Shown here in pieces: positions 32,682 through 41,299 of a stretch of 64,000 nucleotides of DNA. Both the position numbers and the translations under genes were made by a program. The notes under the pieces are model-generated. The model saw only the letters and a list, made by a program, of their open reading frames with translations, searched no databases and was not told the DNA's origin. This DNA comes from JAAURS01 sp044923475 (GTDB lineage: Bacteria > Cyanobacteriota > Cyanobacteriia > Thermosynechococcales > Thermosynechococcaceae): NCBI RefSeq assembly GCF_044923475.1, contig NZ_CP137338.1, positions 2,976,001-3,040,000 on the forward strand, written 5' to 3'. Every line of letters starts with the position of its first letter. Within the stretch, counting starts at the first letter, position 1.

Positions 32682-33939
32682 CGGAAAATAGGGCCTGTAG
32701 TACAGTTTGAGCCTGCACCCGAGCAGACTCCCAAGAATAGTCGGATTGCAGACAGCGGCGAGCAGATTGCAGCATTTGGGCTTTGAGCGCGGGATCGTCC
32801 CACAGGAGCTGCACTCCTTGCATCATGGCATCGATTCCGTCTCGAATCAAAAGATGCTCCCCATCTCGGACCGCTAATCCCTCGGCTCCTTTGGTGGAGC
32901 TGACGACCGGACAGCCTGCGGCAAAGGCTTCTAGGATTTTAAGGCGCGTGCCGCTCCCCTCTTGCAACGGCACGATCGCAACACTGGCGATCGCTAAATA
33001 GGGTCTGACATCCGGCACTTCCCCCGTAACGACGATATTCGGGTCGCGGCCAGCGGCTGCCTGCATCGCGGCGGTGGGATGTCTTCCCACCAGCAGCAAC
33101 CGCAACTGCGGGTAGGTGGGTTTGAGCCTCGGGTACAGATCTGAAATCAAGATCTCGGCGGCTCGGGCGTTGGGCAGGTGGGCGAAGTTCCCGGTCAAAA
33201 TGAGGGTGGCGGTCCCCGTCTCAACCCCTTCCAGCTCTCGATTGGCATCACTGGGAAGCGCCCGATAAAATGCCGGGTCCACGCCGTTGACGACGACCGC
33301 AGAGACAAAGGTATCGCCATAGCGTTGGTGGAGTTGGGTGCGATCTCGATCGCTGCACGCCCAAACGCAACTGGTCTGGCGGGTTAGCGTTTGCTCGTCC
33401 CGGCGGATTTGAGAAAGATGCAGGGTATTGCGAACCAGCGATCGCAGTCCGCTCCCTTGGCACTTCGTCGCTCGATACAGGGGCGCTTCGACATTATGGG
33501 CATCGTAAATAATGCGACAGGGGCGCTTTTGCAGGACGGCCAGGTAGGGAATGAGCCAAAGCTGCTCTAGAACGACGAGATCGGGCTTGAAGCGATCGAC
33601 GGTTTCTTCCAAAGCTCGGGCCGCAGCCGCGCGATAGGGGCAGTAGTAGGTCAACCCGCACTGCCTCACCCATTGGGCAAATCGCTCGACCTGCGATCGC
33701 GGCGATCGGTCTTGACTCGTATCGTAGTGCTGCCAGAGTACCACGCCATCGAGTTCGGGTGGGCGGAGCGCGCGGTCCGAGATCGAGAACACCGCAACGG
33801 GGCCGAGCTGCCTCAGAATATTGATGGTTTGCCAATTGCGCAAATATTCCCCGCCCATGGGCGGATATGTCATTCTGGCCACCACGAGGACGCGCGCGTT
33901 TTCAAGGCTCGACGATCTGAAAAGGTTCGCAGACATCAC
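32644..33939 (-). CDS. Glycosyltransferase family 4
   Basis: A 431-residue GT-B enzyme. The N-terminal domain carries VARMTYPPMGGEYLRNWQTI and the later RIIYDAHNVEAPLYRA. The donor domain, from about residue 240, has LILTGNFAHLPNARAAEIL, IASVAIVPLQEGSGTRLKIL and EAFAAGCPVVSSTKGAEGL. Both acceptor and UDP-binding elements are intact. It is the first gene of a minus-strand unit that continues with wzm. Its product is probably one of the sugar-adding steps for the ABC-exported glycan. Confidence 0.9.
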   Translation of the reverse strand: MMSANLFRSSSLENARVLVVARMTYPPMGGEYLRNWQTINILRQLGPVAVFSISDRALRPPELDGVVLWQHYDTSQDRSPRSQVERFAQWVRQCGLTYYCPYRAAAARALEETVDRFKPDLVVLEQLWLIPYLAVLQKRPCRIIYDAHNVEAPLYRATKCQGSGLRSLVRNTLHLSQIRRDEQTLTRQTSCVWACSDRDRTQLHQRYGDTFVSAVVVNGVDPAFYRALPSDANRELEGVETGTATLILTGNFAHLPNARAAEILISDLYPRLKPTYPQLRLLLVGRHPTAAMQAAAGRDPNIVVTGEVPDVRPYLAIASVAIVPLQEGSGTRLKILEAFAAGCPVVSSTKGAEGLAVRDGEHLLIRDGIDAMMQGVQLLWDDPALKAQMLQSARRCLQSDYSWESARVQAQTVLQALFSDAEYDTEKKARN

Positions 33940-34208
33940 GCCCGCCCCCGTTGTGCTGGGCGCGGTTCGGGGGCGCTAATCTTCATCCATCGGCACCGCC
34001 GGAGTCGTTCTCATCTTTGGATTTATATTATCTATTTTATAATTTTATGATAAGGATTAGTTTTTTCAAAAAACTTGCCAATGCCAATCAATTCGGGATT
34101 TTTTTGGGATGCCGACGTTGAAAACACGAATCGCGCGAGCAAATCTCTAAACCGAAAGGGGATAATTGTCGTCGCCAAAGATCGAGAGTTGAAGCATGGA
34201 GAGAGCTG

Positions 34209-35597
34209 ATGGAGTCTCTCGTTATCCCCCCGCACGAGATCGCCTTTCATCCCACTTCTTTTTGCGATCGCGATGGCCGAGTTTTTCGATGGCAAGGAGA
34301 GCTTTATCGCGGCATTACTCGCGACAAAGCAAATTTCTACAGGCAAATGTTTGCAGATGGTATTATTTGCCAACTCGTCGAGAAAGGTTTTCTGGTCGAA
34401 ACAGAATTGACCGATTTGAAACTAGAGGGCTATGCGATGGTCCTCAAACATCGGCTCATTCCTTTTGTCTCCTATGCCAATGAATGGTGCTCGGAGATGT
34501 TGAAGGATGCCGCGCTATTTATTACAGACATGATGCTTGCATTAGCCGAGCGCGACCTGACGCTGGGGGATGTCAGCACCTGGGATATGTTGTTCGATTA
34601 CTGCCGTCCGGTCTTCGTGGACTTTTGTTCCATCTCGGATGCAGATCGCGATGGAAATCGCACTTGGTCGTTCTTTAAAGATAACTTCTACAGTTACTTT
34701 ATTTATCCCCTCAGACTGATGGCGCGGGGCCACGGAAATCTAGCTCGGCACTTATTGGCTGACTACGAACACAATACCATCCACCCTGAATTTGCGGCTT
34801 TGATGGGATATCCTAGCCTCTACAACCCACCTAACCATCCCTTAAAACGAGGGAAAATTTTTGGCAAGAAGGTATTGGTAAAGTTAGGTTTGATACGCGA
34901 ACTTGAGGGATACGAGCTGGTCAAACACTTGAGACGAGAAGTGTTGCGAATCCAACTACCGAAAGGATCGACCGATCGAGAGATCGATCTCGAGCCCAAT
35001 CCACTTTTGCCGCCCTCGGGTGCGTGGACGCCAAAGCAACGTATCGTTCGCAGGGTATTGACCGATCTGCACCCCTCAACGGTTCTAGATATCGGATGCC
35101 ATCGGGGCTGGTACGCTTTACTGGCAGCCTCTCTGGGGAGCCGCGTTGTTGCAGTTGACCGTAATGACAGACACGTCGCTCAATGTTATGGGGCCGCACG
35201 CGACAAGGCTTTGCCGATTCTACCGCTGGTGGTGGATATTCGATATCCTTCGCCCGGACAAGGGGTTTGCAACCAGGTTCTCACCCCCGCACTTCAACGG
35301 TTACCCTGCGAGATGGTCCTCGCTCTGGGGATAGTGGACGTGTTGGTCTTCGAGCAACATCTCAACTTCGAGCAGATTTGCGAAACGTTAGCTGCTTTTT
35401 CAAAGTCCTGGCTGCTCGTTGAGTTTTGCTCCCCAGCAGATTCGATCGCCCCTCAACAGAAATTGAATTGTCCTTCCTGGTATACGCTACAGAGTTTTGC
35501 AGATTGCCTGAGAAAGCAGTTTCGCCACGTGAATGAAGTCCATTCTCATCTCCAATCGGACAGGACATCGGACAGGATCCTGTTGTGCCGCAAGTAG
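34209..35597 (+). CDS. NoeA-like SAM-dependent methyltransferase with kinase-like N-terminal half
   Basis: A 462-residue protein. Residues 119-142 (LGDVSTWDMLFD, RPVFVDFCSI) copy the layout of the catalytic and metal loops of protein-kinase-like folds, but the usual H-x-D is absent, so that half may be only a binding module. The C-terminal half is a Rossmann methyltransferase (VLDIGCHRGWYALLAASLGS near residue 293, acidic VVAVDRND). This two-part layout is that of NoeA-like methyltransferases found in sugar-modification loci. The role here is probably glycan methylation. It is alone on the plus strand between minus-strand units, and the stop codon lies in a palindrome. Confidence 0.75.
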   Translation: MESLVIPPHEIAFHPTSFCDRDGRVFRWQGELYRGITRDKANFYRQMFADGIICQLVEKGFLVETELTDLKLEGYAMVLKHRLIPFVSYANEWCSEMLKDAALFITDMMLALAERDLTLGDVSTWDMLFDYCRPVFVDFCSISDADRDGNRTWSFFKDNFYSYFIYPLRLMARGHGNLARHLLADYEHNTIHPEFAALMGYPSLYNPPNHPLKRGKIFGKKVLVKLGLIRELEGYELVKHLRREVLRIQLPKGSTDREIDLEPNPLLPPSGAWTPKQRIVRRVLTDLHPSTVLDIGCHRGWYALLAASLGSRVVAVDRNDRHVAQCYGAARDKALPILPLVVDIRYPSPGQGVCNQVLTPALQRLPCEMVLALGIVDVLVFEQHLNFEQICETLAAFSKSWLLVEFCSPADSIAPQQKLNCPSWYTLQSFADCLRKQFRHVNEVHSHLQSDRTSDRILLCRK

Positions 35598-35622
35598 GGG
35601 CGCAAGGCCTTGCGGCACAACA
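35581..35622. repeat. Palindromic repeat overlapping a stop codon
   Basis: TGTTGTGCCGCAAG (35581-35594) and CTTGCGGCACAACA (35609-35622) form a perfect 14-bp inverted repeat. Inside lies a second palindrome, CGCAAGGCCTTGCG (35601-35614). The left arm encodes the last codons of the preceding gene and its TAG is the first loop triplet. A T-run follows further on (35635-35640). The inner core resembles a dispersed cyanobacterial GGGGCGCAAGGCCTTGCG repeat, and it may also act as a terminator. Confidence 0.75.
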
Positions 35623-35654
35623 GAATGTTTGGTAGTTTTTGTTTCGGGAATAGC

Positions 35655-37298
35655 CTAAGAGTTCAATGATTGTTGCAACAACTCTGGTTTTACTGCCCTG
35701 ACCGCAATCAATAACTCGTATTTGGGATCTTGATAAACTAGCTCGGCCTGACTGAGCTCTTCAGCCGCCACGCCGTAGAGAAAGGCTGTGACTGTCAGCA
35801 CGTTGCCGTAAGCCTTGACATCGAGGCGATCGCCAGGGAAACATTCTGCCACTAATCGACGAGCAGAGTAGGTTGTAAATCGCCAATAATCGCCCCATCG
35901 ACCCGTATCGGTCGGGTCGAATTGGCTGATTGAGGGCAGGGTCATCAACAACACGCCTCCCGGTTTGAGAATCCGGTAAAGGGTCTTGAGGGCAGACTGA
36001 ATGTCGTAAATAAATTGCAATGTTTGGGTTAGGATAATGCAGTCAAAGACATCGGATTCGACTCGTTCTGCACGGGTTAGATCGGCGATGAGGGTTGCGG
36101 TTGGGTTATTTTCATCTGCATCTAAGACATCGCTTTGAGTGACGCGATCCCCGCCAAATTTGTAGGTGTAGCCCGGATCGCGAATTTCGAGAACGCGTCC
36201 TCGGATGTCGCCAGACTGACTGGATAAAAACTGCTCGATATAATAGCGATCTAGCGGCTGACCTCGTTCGAAACCGAAGTTATTGCTAATCGGGGTCAAT
36301 CTTCGCAGCGCTCCAAAGCGCACCCAACCGATCCAAGGGCGAATCTTGCGCCTGTGCCAGCGCACTCCCAACCAATATCGCAGCGCAGCGGGTAAAAGAC
36401 CGACTTCGATCGTTTTTGCTATTTTTTGGAGCAGTTGCGGGGTTTTTCTCAGTCGATCTAAGCCAGGGTGGCGATAGGGCCACAGTTGTTGCTGAAGCGC
36501 GTCCCACGCGGCTGTCTTGCGATCGCCTCGTTTGGATAAATGGATCTCGATTGAGTTCAAGAAGCGTTCCCGTTCTGGCTGATAGCGGTCGTCGGTCGTC
36601 GGTTGCGGGCTAGGGATAAAGTGTTGTCGGCACCTGTCCCAACATCGATTCGAGATATAGACCGGGTATTGGCAACACAGGCAGGCGTAGAAGATGGAGT
36701 CTGCGTAAAAACCTCGGACGGTCTCGTCAAATCCACCTGCGCGATTGTAAGCCTCTCGTCGGAATACCCCATTCCGGACAGCCGCGAGGGACAACTCATC
36801 TTGGAGCAAGCGCGCCAACAGCTCGGGTGGCCGTACGAGCGTGTCTGGGTTACGGCCTAGGGTTATAAAACGATCGCGATCGACATCCTCTGATTTTTTA
36901 GTCCAACTAAACCAAAGTTCAGTTCGCCCGACTGCCATCGCAGCCTCGGGATGCGTTTCTAGAATTTCGACCTGCTGCTCCAATTTTTGCGGTAACCATA
37001 CCGAGTCCGTCGGAAGAAATGCAATATATCGACCTTGGCTGTGGAGAATACTGAAGTTTCGCAAGGCCCCAATGCCGCAAGTTTCATGCTTCGCAAGTTC
37101 TAGATAGCGAATTTTTTCTGGATCGCGATTCGCAAAATCGCGCGCGATCGCGACGCTACCGTCGGTCGATCCACGATCGATCAGTAAGAGTTCCCAGCGA
37201 TCGTAGGTTTGGGTCGAGACACTTTGGATCGCTTCTTTGAGAAACGGCTCGCTATTTTGGAAGGTGACGATGCAAGAAACAAGCGGCTTGTCTCCCAT
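35655..37298 (-). CDS. Glycosyltransferase family 2 fused to methyltransferase
   Basis: A 547-residue bifunctional protein. Residues about 5-230 are a GT-A domain (SCIVTFQNSEPFLKEAIQSV, LLIDRGSTDGSV, RYIAFLPTDSVWLPQKLEQQ, where the usual DDD is reduced to TDS). Residues about 360-520 are a SAM methyltransferase of the kind common in cyanobacterial EPS loci (RVLEIRDPGYTYKFGG, ILTQTLQFIYDIQSAL, LKPGGVLLMTLPSISQFD, RWGDYWRFTTYSARRL). The fusion would couple sugar addition and end-capping methylation. It is last in the minus-strand operon after wzt, with a 36-bp gap. Confidence 0.85.
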   Translation of the reverse strand: MGDKPLVSCIVTFQNSEPFLKEAIQSVSTQTYDRWELLLIDRGSTDGSVAIARDFANRDPEKIRYLELAKHETCGIGALRNFSILHSQGRYIAFLPTDSVWLPQKLEQQVEILETHPEAAMAVGRTELWFSWTKKSEDVDRDRFITLGRNPDTLVRPPELLARLLQDELSLAAVRNGVFRREAYNRAGGFDETVRGFYADSIFYACLCCQYPVYISNRCWDRCRQHFIPSPQPTTDDRYQPERERFLNSIEIHLSKRGDRKTAAWDALQQQLWPYRHPGLDRLRKTPQLLQKIAKTIEVGLLPAALRYWLGVRWHRRKIRPWIGWVRFGALRRLTPISNNFGFERGQPLDRYYIEQFLSSQSGDIRGRVLEIRDPGYTYKFGGDRVTQSDVLDADENNPTATLIADLTRAERVESDVFDCIILTQTLQFIYDIQSALKTLYRILKPGGVLLMTLPSISQFDPTDTGRWGDYWRFTTYSARRLVAECFPGDRLDVKAYGNVLTVTAFLYGVAAEELSQAELVYQDPKYELLIAVRAVKPELLQQSLNS

Positions 37299-37334
37299 TC
37301 CTACCTCATTAGATCTGAATCGTGTCTAACTCTA

Positions 37335-38585
37335 TCATTGTGCGAGCCAGCGATGCCGAACGACCGTCACGACCCAATCCCGTTCTGGACATTGAGCCGT
37401 GCCGTCGATATTCTCGGCCTCTACATCGAAGAACGCCGCGCTCTGGACGTAGTCCGCAAGCACCAACCCTCGCTTGACCCTCACGTTGACAAAGCATCGA
37501 CCCGGCGTCAGCCGAATCGGTTCGGTTATGCAGGTAATCGAACCTTCCTCAGATAGCAGAGTTGGCAGTCCTTCCTTGCTGCGGCTGTCGAGGCGAAACA
37601 GCCCACGGCTGCTGATGTGGTCGTAAATGCTGATTAAAAAGTGCGGTTCGGCAAATGTTTTTTGACTTTGGTAGCGCAGGGTAATTTTGAGGCAACTGCC
37701 GGAGCGAATCATTCCTGTGGACTCCGTACTTTCAATGCGAATTGAGAGCAATCTCACGCTCCCGTCCCCGTCGCGATCGCGGCGTTCGGCCAAGGGCGTC
37801 TCCTGATGGGCCGAGGTAGATTGGAGATATTCTCGCACGACGGACTGCGTGTCGCCGCGCTCGACCAACGCACCCGAATTAAACCAAAAGGTTCTCTGGC
37901 ACAGGGCTTGAATGGACGACATGTTGTGGCTGACAAACAAAACCGTTCGGGCTTCCTGGGTGGCCACTTCTCCCATTTTTCCCAGACATTTTTTCTGAAA
38001 GGCGGCATCGCCCACCGCTAAAACTTCATCGACAATCAAAATATCGGGTTCGAGATGGGCTGCAACGGCAAATGCCAATCGCACGTACATCCCTGAAGAA
38101 TATCGCTTGACGGGCGTATCCAAGAACCGCTCTACTTCTGCAAAAGCAACGATTTCCTCAAATTTTCGGTTTATTTCCGCGCGACCCATCCCTAAAATTG
38201 CCCCGTTGAGGAAAATATTCTCTCTCCCCGTCAACTCGCCATGAAAGCCAGTTCCAACTTCTAATAGGCTCGCCACGCGTCCGGCAATTTCAATGCGGCC
38301 CGCACTGGGTTCGGTGATGCGGCTCAGAATCTTTAATAGCGTCGATTTACCCGCTCCGTTGCGCCCGATAATACCAATGACTTCCCCTTGCTCGATTTCA
38401 AAGGAAACGTCTTTTAAGGCCCAAAAGACCTCGCGATTTGAGAACCGCGCGTCGTTGGATTTAACAAAGGGGGCTTGGAGCGATTGCTGGATCTGCTCTC
38501 TCAGCGTGAGATAGGCACCGCGCCTTTGATGAAACAGGTCGTAGCGTTTTCCCAACCCACGGACTTTAATGGCAACTTCTGACAC
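37335..38585 (-). CDS. wzt: Polysaccharide export ABC ATPase with carbohydrate-binding tail (Wzt)
   Basis: A 416-residue protein. The ATPase domain (1-250) has Walker A GRNGAGKS at 74-81, signature YSSGMYVRLAFAVAAHLEPD and Walker B ILIVDEVLAVGD. The C-terminal domain (about 265-416) is the beta-sandwich that in Wzt proteins recognises the modified end of the glycan (VRLLSIRIES, GSCLKITLRYQS, DHISSRGLFRLDSR, FVNVRVKRGLVLADYVQSAA). It pairs with wzm. It is directly followed by the GT2-methyltransferase fusion, which may write the cap that the tail reads. The start lies 12 bp after the upstream gene's stop. Confidence 0.95.
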   Translation of the reverse strand: MSEVAIKVRGLGKRYDLFHQRRGAYLTLREQIQQSLQAPFVKSNDARFSNREVFWALKDVSFEIEQGEVIGIIGRNGAGKSTLLKILSRITEPSAGRIEIAGRVASLLEVGTGFHGELTGRENIFLNGAILGMGRAEINRKFEEIVAFAEVERFLDTPVKRYSSGMYVRLAFAVAAHLEPDILIVDEVLAVGDAAFQKKCLGKMGEVATQEARTVLFVSHNMSSIQALCQRTFWFNSGALVERGDTQSVVREYLQSTSAHQETPLAERRDRDGDGSVRLLSIRIESTESTGMIRSGSCLKITLRYQSQKTFAEPHFLISIYDHISSRGLFRLDSRSKEGLPTLLSEEGSITCITEPIRLTPGRCFVNVRVKRGLVLADYVQSAAFFDVEAENIDGTAQCPERDWVVTVVRHRWLAQ

Positions 38586-38597
38586 GGGTCGCTCCTC

Positions 38598-39524
38598 TTA
38601 GCTCGCGGGATAGGGATCGGCCCGATGGAAAAGCGCTCTGACGGCGGTCTTCAGATCGCTTGGCAGGAGGTTGAAGTTCAATAAAACCAATTCTGCGTAC
38701 AAGTTGTCGATTTGCTGCGGCTGAAGCCGCTCGGATTTGTAGAGTTTCGTAAATTGCAGCGGCAGGTCGAAGGCCCAAGGCAAGGCATCGCCGAACCGAG
38801 AGTCCACCAAAATAAATGGGGTCCGGTGTTGTCGGGCAATATAGCGTCGGCAGAGCAGGCTGCAGTCGGCAAACAATTGGCGATCGCTTGCAAACTGAAG
38901 ATAGCAGTAGGGTATGCGACCTTTGCGGTTGTGGGTATAAACGACGTGACAGCGGCGATCGCCCGCATCCACCAACAGGTGGTGGCAGTCTTCGATTCCC
39001 TGGTGATCCTCAAACACCTGTCGATCGTCCCCGTTCAGTAAGGTCCGAATTTGCGCGGCATCCGCAACGATGCGCGCGGATTTTTCCAGACGGCGATCGC
39101 GCGCAAGCGGTATGGGAATCGAGAGTTTGATTTTGGTATCCAGCGGTTTGAACCCCATCCGCGCGAGCAAGGGAAAAATTTTTCGCTCGGCACTTAAATC
39201 CGTTAAGGTGTAGTCTTTCAATTGCATGAGAGGAAACATCAGCAACATACTCTGCCCCCGATAGGACTCTTTCACGATCCAACTGGTGACATTGCAGAAT
39301 CGCTCCAGTTTGCCATCAATTTTGCGTTGGCTGAAAATGAGTCCGACAAAGCCCACCGCCACATCGCCGTCAAACAGTCCGTAACCGCAATAATCCTCTT
39401 CTGGAGTCCAGGGAGGCTGGAAAATAAACTGCCAGCAATTTTGCTTCAGTTGCGGGTCGAGTTCCTGAAGCAGCGGATAGACCCGATCGAACATAGATGT
39501 GTTGACTTTTTGGAGCGACACCAT
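38598..39524 (-). CDS. GNAT-like acyltransferase
   Basis: A 308-residue protein with a GNAT-type N-terminal half: opening strand VSLQKVNTSMFDRVYPLLQE, central strand GYGLFDGDVAVGFVGLIFSQ, the CoA-site segment WIVKESYRGQSMLLMFPLMQ (the R-G-x-x-x part being RGQSML) and a short helix. A second half may be a degenerate copy (CHHLLVDAGDRRCHVVYTH). The family moves acyl groups from CoA or ACP to amines. It lies in the wzt/ACP/decarboxylase operon, 12 bp before wzt. The acceptor is probably a glycan amino group or lipid-linked sugar, but this is inference. Confidence 0.6.
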   Translation of the reverse strand: MVSLQKVNTSMFDRVYPLLQELDPQLKQNCWQFIFQPPWTPEEDYCGYGLFDGDVAVGFVGLIFSQRKIDGKLERFCNVTSWIVKESYRGQSMLLMFPLMQLKDYTLTDLSAERKIFPLLARMGFKPLDTKIKLSIPIPLARDRRLEKSARIVADAAQIRTLLNGDDRQVFEDHQGIEDCHHLLVDAGDRRCHVVYTHNRKGRIPYCYLQFASDRQLFADCSLLCRRYIARQHRTPFILVDSRFGDALPWAFDLPLQFTKLYKSERLQPQQIDNLYAELVLLNFNLLPSDLKTAVRALFHRADPYPAS

Positions 39525-39589
39525 CGATGAGTTCTCTTCAACTTTGCACAGTGCTGAATCCTAGATCGAACGCGTCCTCTGTTTTCCCG

Positions 39590-39862
39590 TTAGCGGGAAG
39601 CTTGTTTGATTTCAATCAAATGGGCAATACTATTGACCGTCTGAAAGTGTTCGGGCACCATATCTTCGCCCTCCACCACGATCTCGAATTCGGATTCGAT
39701 AAATGCAATTAAGTCGATGAATCCCATGGAGTCGATAATGCCCCCCTCTAATAGCAAATCGTCCGCCGCGAGCGATCGCTGCTGCGCCGCACTATAGCGA
39801 GACCGGATAAAGGCGAGAACGGTTTGTGCGATGGCTAGATCGGTTTGGATCTTTTGCGACAT
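39590..39862 (-). CDS. Acyl carrier protein
   Basis: A 90-residue carrier protein with phosphopantetheine attachment serine S45 in GGIIDSMGFIDLIAFIE. The layout is four-helix: VLAFIRSRYS, loop with LLLEGGIIDS, helix II, and FQTVNSIAHLIEIKQ at the end. It differs from the fatty-acid AcpP (GADSLD) and belongs to the specialised ACPs found next to acyl-activating or decarboxylase genes. It sits between the PLP decarboxylase (60 bp) and the GNAT-like gene (65 bp) in one operon, so it probably carries an acyl or aminoacyl unit used on a glycan. Confidence 0.92.
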   Translation of the reverse strand: MSQKIQTDLAIAQTVLAFIRSRYSAAQQRSLAADDLLLEGGIIDSMGFIDLIAFIESEFEIVVEGEDMVPEHFQTVNSIAHLIEIKQASR

Positions 39863-39922
39863 GGGTTCGAGTCGAAATATTGCTTATCTTACTCAACTTT
39901 GAGAATTCGCCAAGAATTTGCC

Positions 39923-41212
39923 TTAAATCGTGTCGTATTGCCCGCGCGGGCAGAGGAGGGTGGATTTCCCGGCTTCCACCCAGATTTCCGGCGGGGCCGG
40001 GTGGCTGAGGAACCCCAACGGGCTAGCGCTGCGGGCATAAGCTCCCGACTGAAACACCCCCACCCAATCGCCCACTTCCGCAGGGGGCAGCATGACGTTC
40101 CGGGCTAGGGCATCTAAGGGGGTGCAGAGCGGACCGACGATGTCCGCGCTTTCGCGAGCCTCGGCATTGAGTTTATTGAGAATGGCCACGGGGTAATTGC
40201 GTTTGATGACCTGGCCTAAATTCCCCGATGCCGTCAGATGGTGGTGCAGCCCTCCATCCACGATGATAAATTTTTTGCCCCTAGAGTATTTGATATCGTT
40301 GACTCGGACGACGTAAATGCCCGCTTCCCCGACTAAATACCGCCCCGGTTCGACCATGAACTGGGTGCCCGTCAATCGAGGATCGGAACGGACATCTGCC
40401 ATCAACTCAACCAGGCCCTGGCGGAACGCTTCGAGGTTGAGGCTTTGCTCTCCAGGGAAATAGGGGATCCCCAGGCCGCCGCCAAAATCGACGGTTTGGA
40501 GGGGCGCTTGGAGGCGATCGGCGGCGCGCTGGGCGATCGCGATCCCCTTGCGATACTGAGCGAGCAATATGGCAGGGTCTAAAATCTGCGTGCCGATAAA
40601 GAGGTGAATTCCCCGGACTGACAGAAACGGATCGCTGATTGCTCGGTCCAATGCCGCTTCCAGACATTCCTCATCGATGCCAAAGGGCAGAGGTTTTCCG
40701 CCCATCCGCATCGCACCGCCCTGGGCCTCTTCGGTCGGGTTGACGCGCAGGGCAATCCGCGCCGATCGCCCCAGCCTTCGAGCGATGGCACTGATCCGGT
40801 CCATTTCCCGGAATGACTCGATATGGACGGCGCCGATGTTCTGCTCCAACACTCGCTCGAGTTCGGCTTCCGTTTTCCCCGGTCCCGCAAATAAAATCCG
40901 CGCGGGCGCGCACCCGGCCCGCAGGGCGCGATCGAATTCCCCAACGGAGGCAATCTCGAGGCCGCACCCTTTACTCAAGAAAAACTGGAGGATTCTTTGA
41001 TTGGGGTTGGCTTTGACAGAATAATAGACGGTAAATTCTGGCGGCAGGGCGCAGCGCAGACGGCTCCAGGTTTGCTCTAAGACTTGACGGTCGTAGGCGT
41101 AGAAGGGGGTGCCGTACTGGTCGGCCAAATCGGCGATCGCCACGCCCCCGAAGCGCAGGTGTCGATCTGAGCCGTTGAAGTATTCCGCAATGAGCCGCTG
41201 TACCCGCTCCAA
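39923..41212 (-). CDS. PLP-dependent decarboxylase, DapDC/ornithine type (exosortase-A-system-like)
   Basis: A 429-residue fold-type III enzyme. The Schiff-base lysine is K67 in YYSVKANPNQRILQ. Other blocks are GGGLGIPYFPGEQ, the phosphate-binding EPGRYLVGEAGIYV and CTPLDALARN for the substrate pocket at the subunit interface. Similar decarboxylases are known beside an ACP and acyl-activating enzyme in exosortase-A loci. Substrate is unknown: diaminopimelate, ornithine or an ACP-linked amino acid are possible. It starts with TTG at 41212, supported by AAAGGAG six bases upstream. It is first of the operon with ACP, GNAT, wzt and GT2-MT, and lies 87 bp after the RES toxin gene. Confidence 0.87.
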   Translation of the reverse strand: MERVQRLIAEYFNGSDRHLRFGGVAIADLADQYGTPFYAYDRQVLEQTWSRLRCALPPEFTVYYSVKANPNQRILQFFLSKGCGLEIASVGEFDRALRAGCAPARILFAGPGKTEAELERVLEQNIGAVHIESFREMDRISAIARRLGRSARIALRVNPTEEAQGGAMRMGGKPLPFGIDEECLEAALDRAISDPFLSVRGIHLFIGTQILDPAILLAQYRKGIAIAQRAADRLQAPLQTVDFGGGLGIPYFPGEQSLNLEAFRQGLVELMADVRSDPRLTGTQFMVEPGRYLVGEAGIYVVRVNDIKYSRGKKFIIVDGGLHHHLTASGNLGQVIKRNYPVAILNKLNAEARESADIVGPLCTPLDALARNVMLPPAEVGDWVGVFQSGAYARSASPLGFLSHPAPPEIWVEAGKSTLLCPRGQYDTI

Positions 41213-41299
41213 CTCGAACTCCTTTAAGGGATGAAAAATGCCGAACCTGCTGGACCGACCCTAGCGAAGTAGACCTTTGGGGTAAAATTTCCGCGCGAT

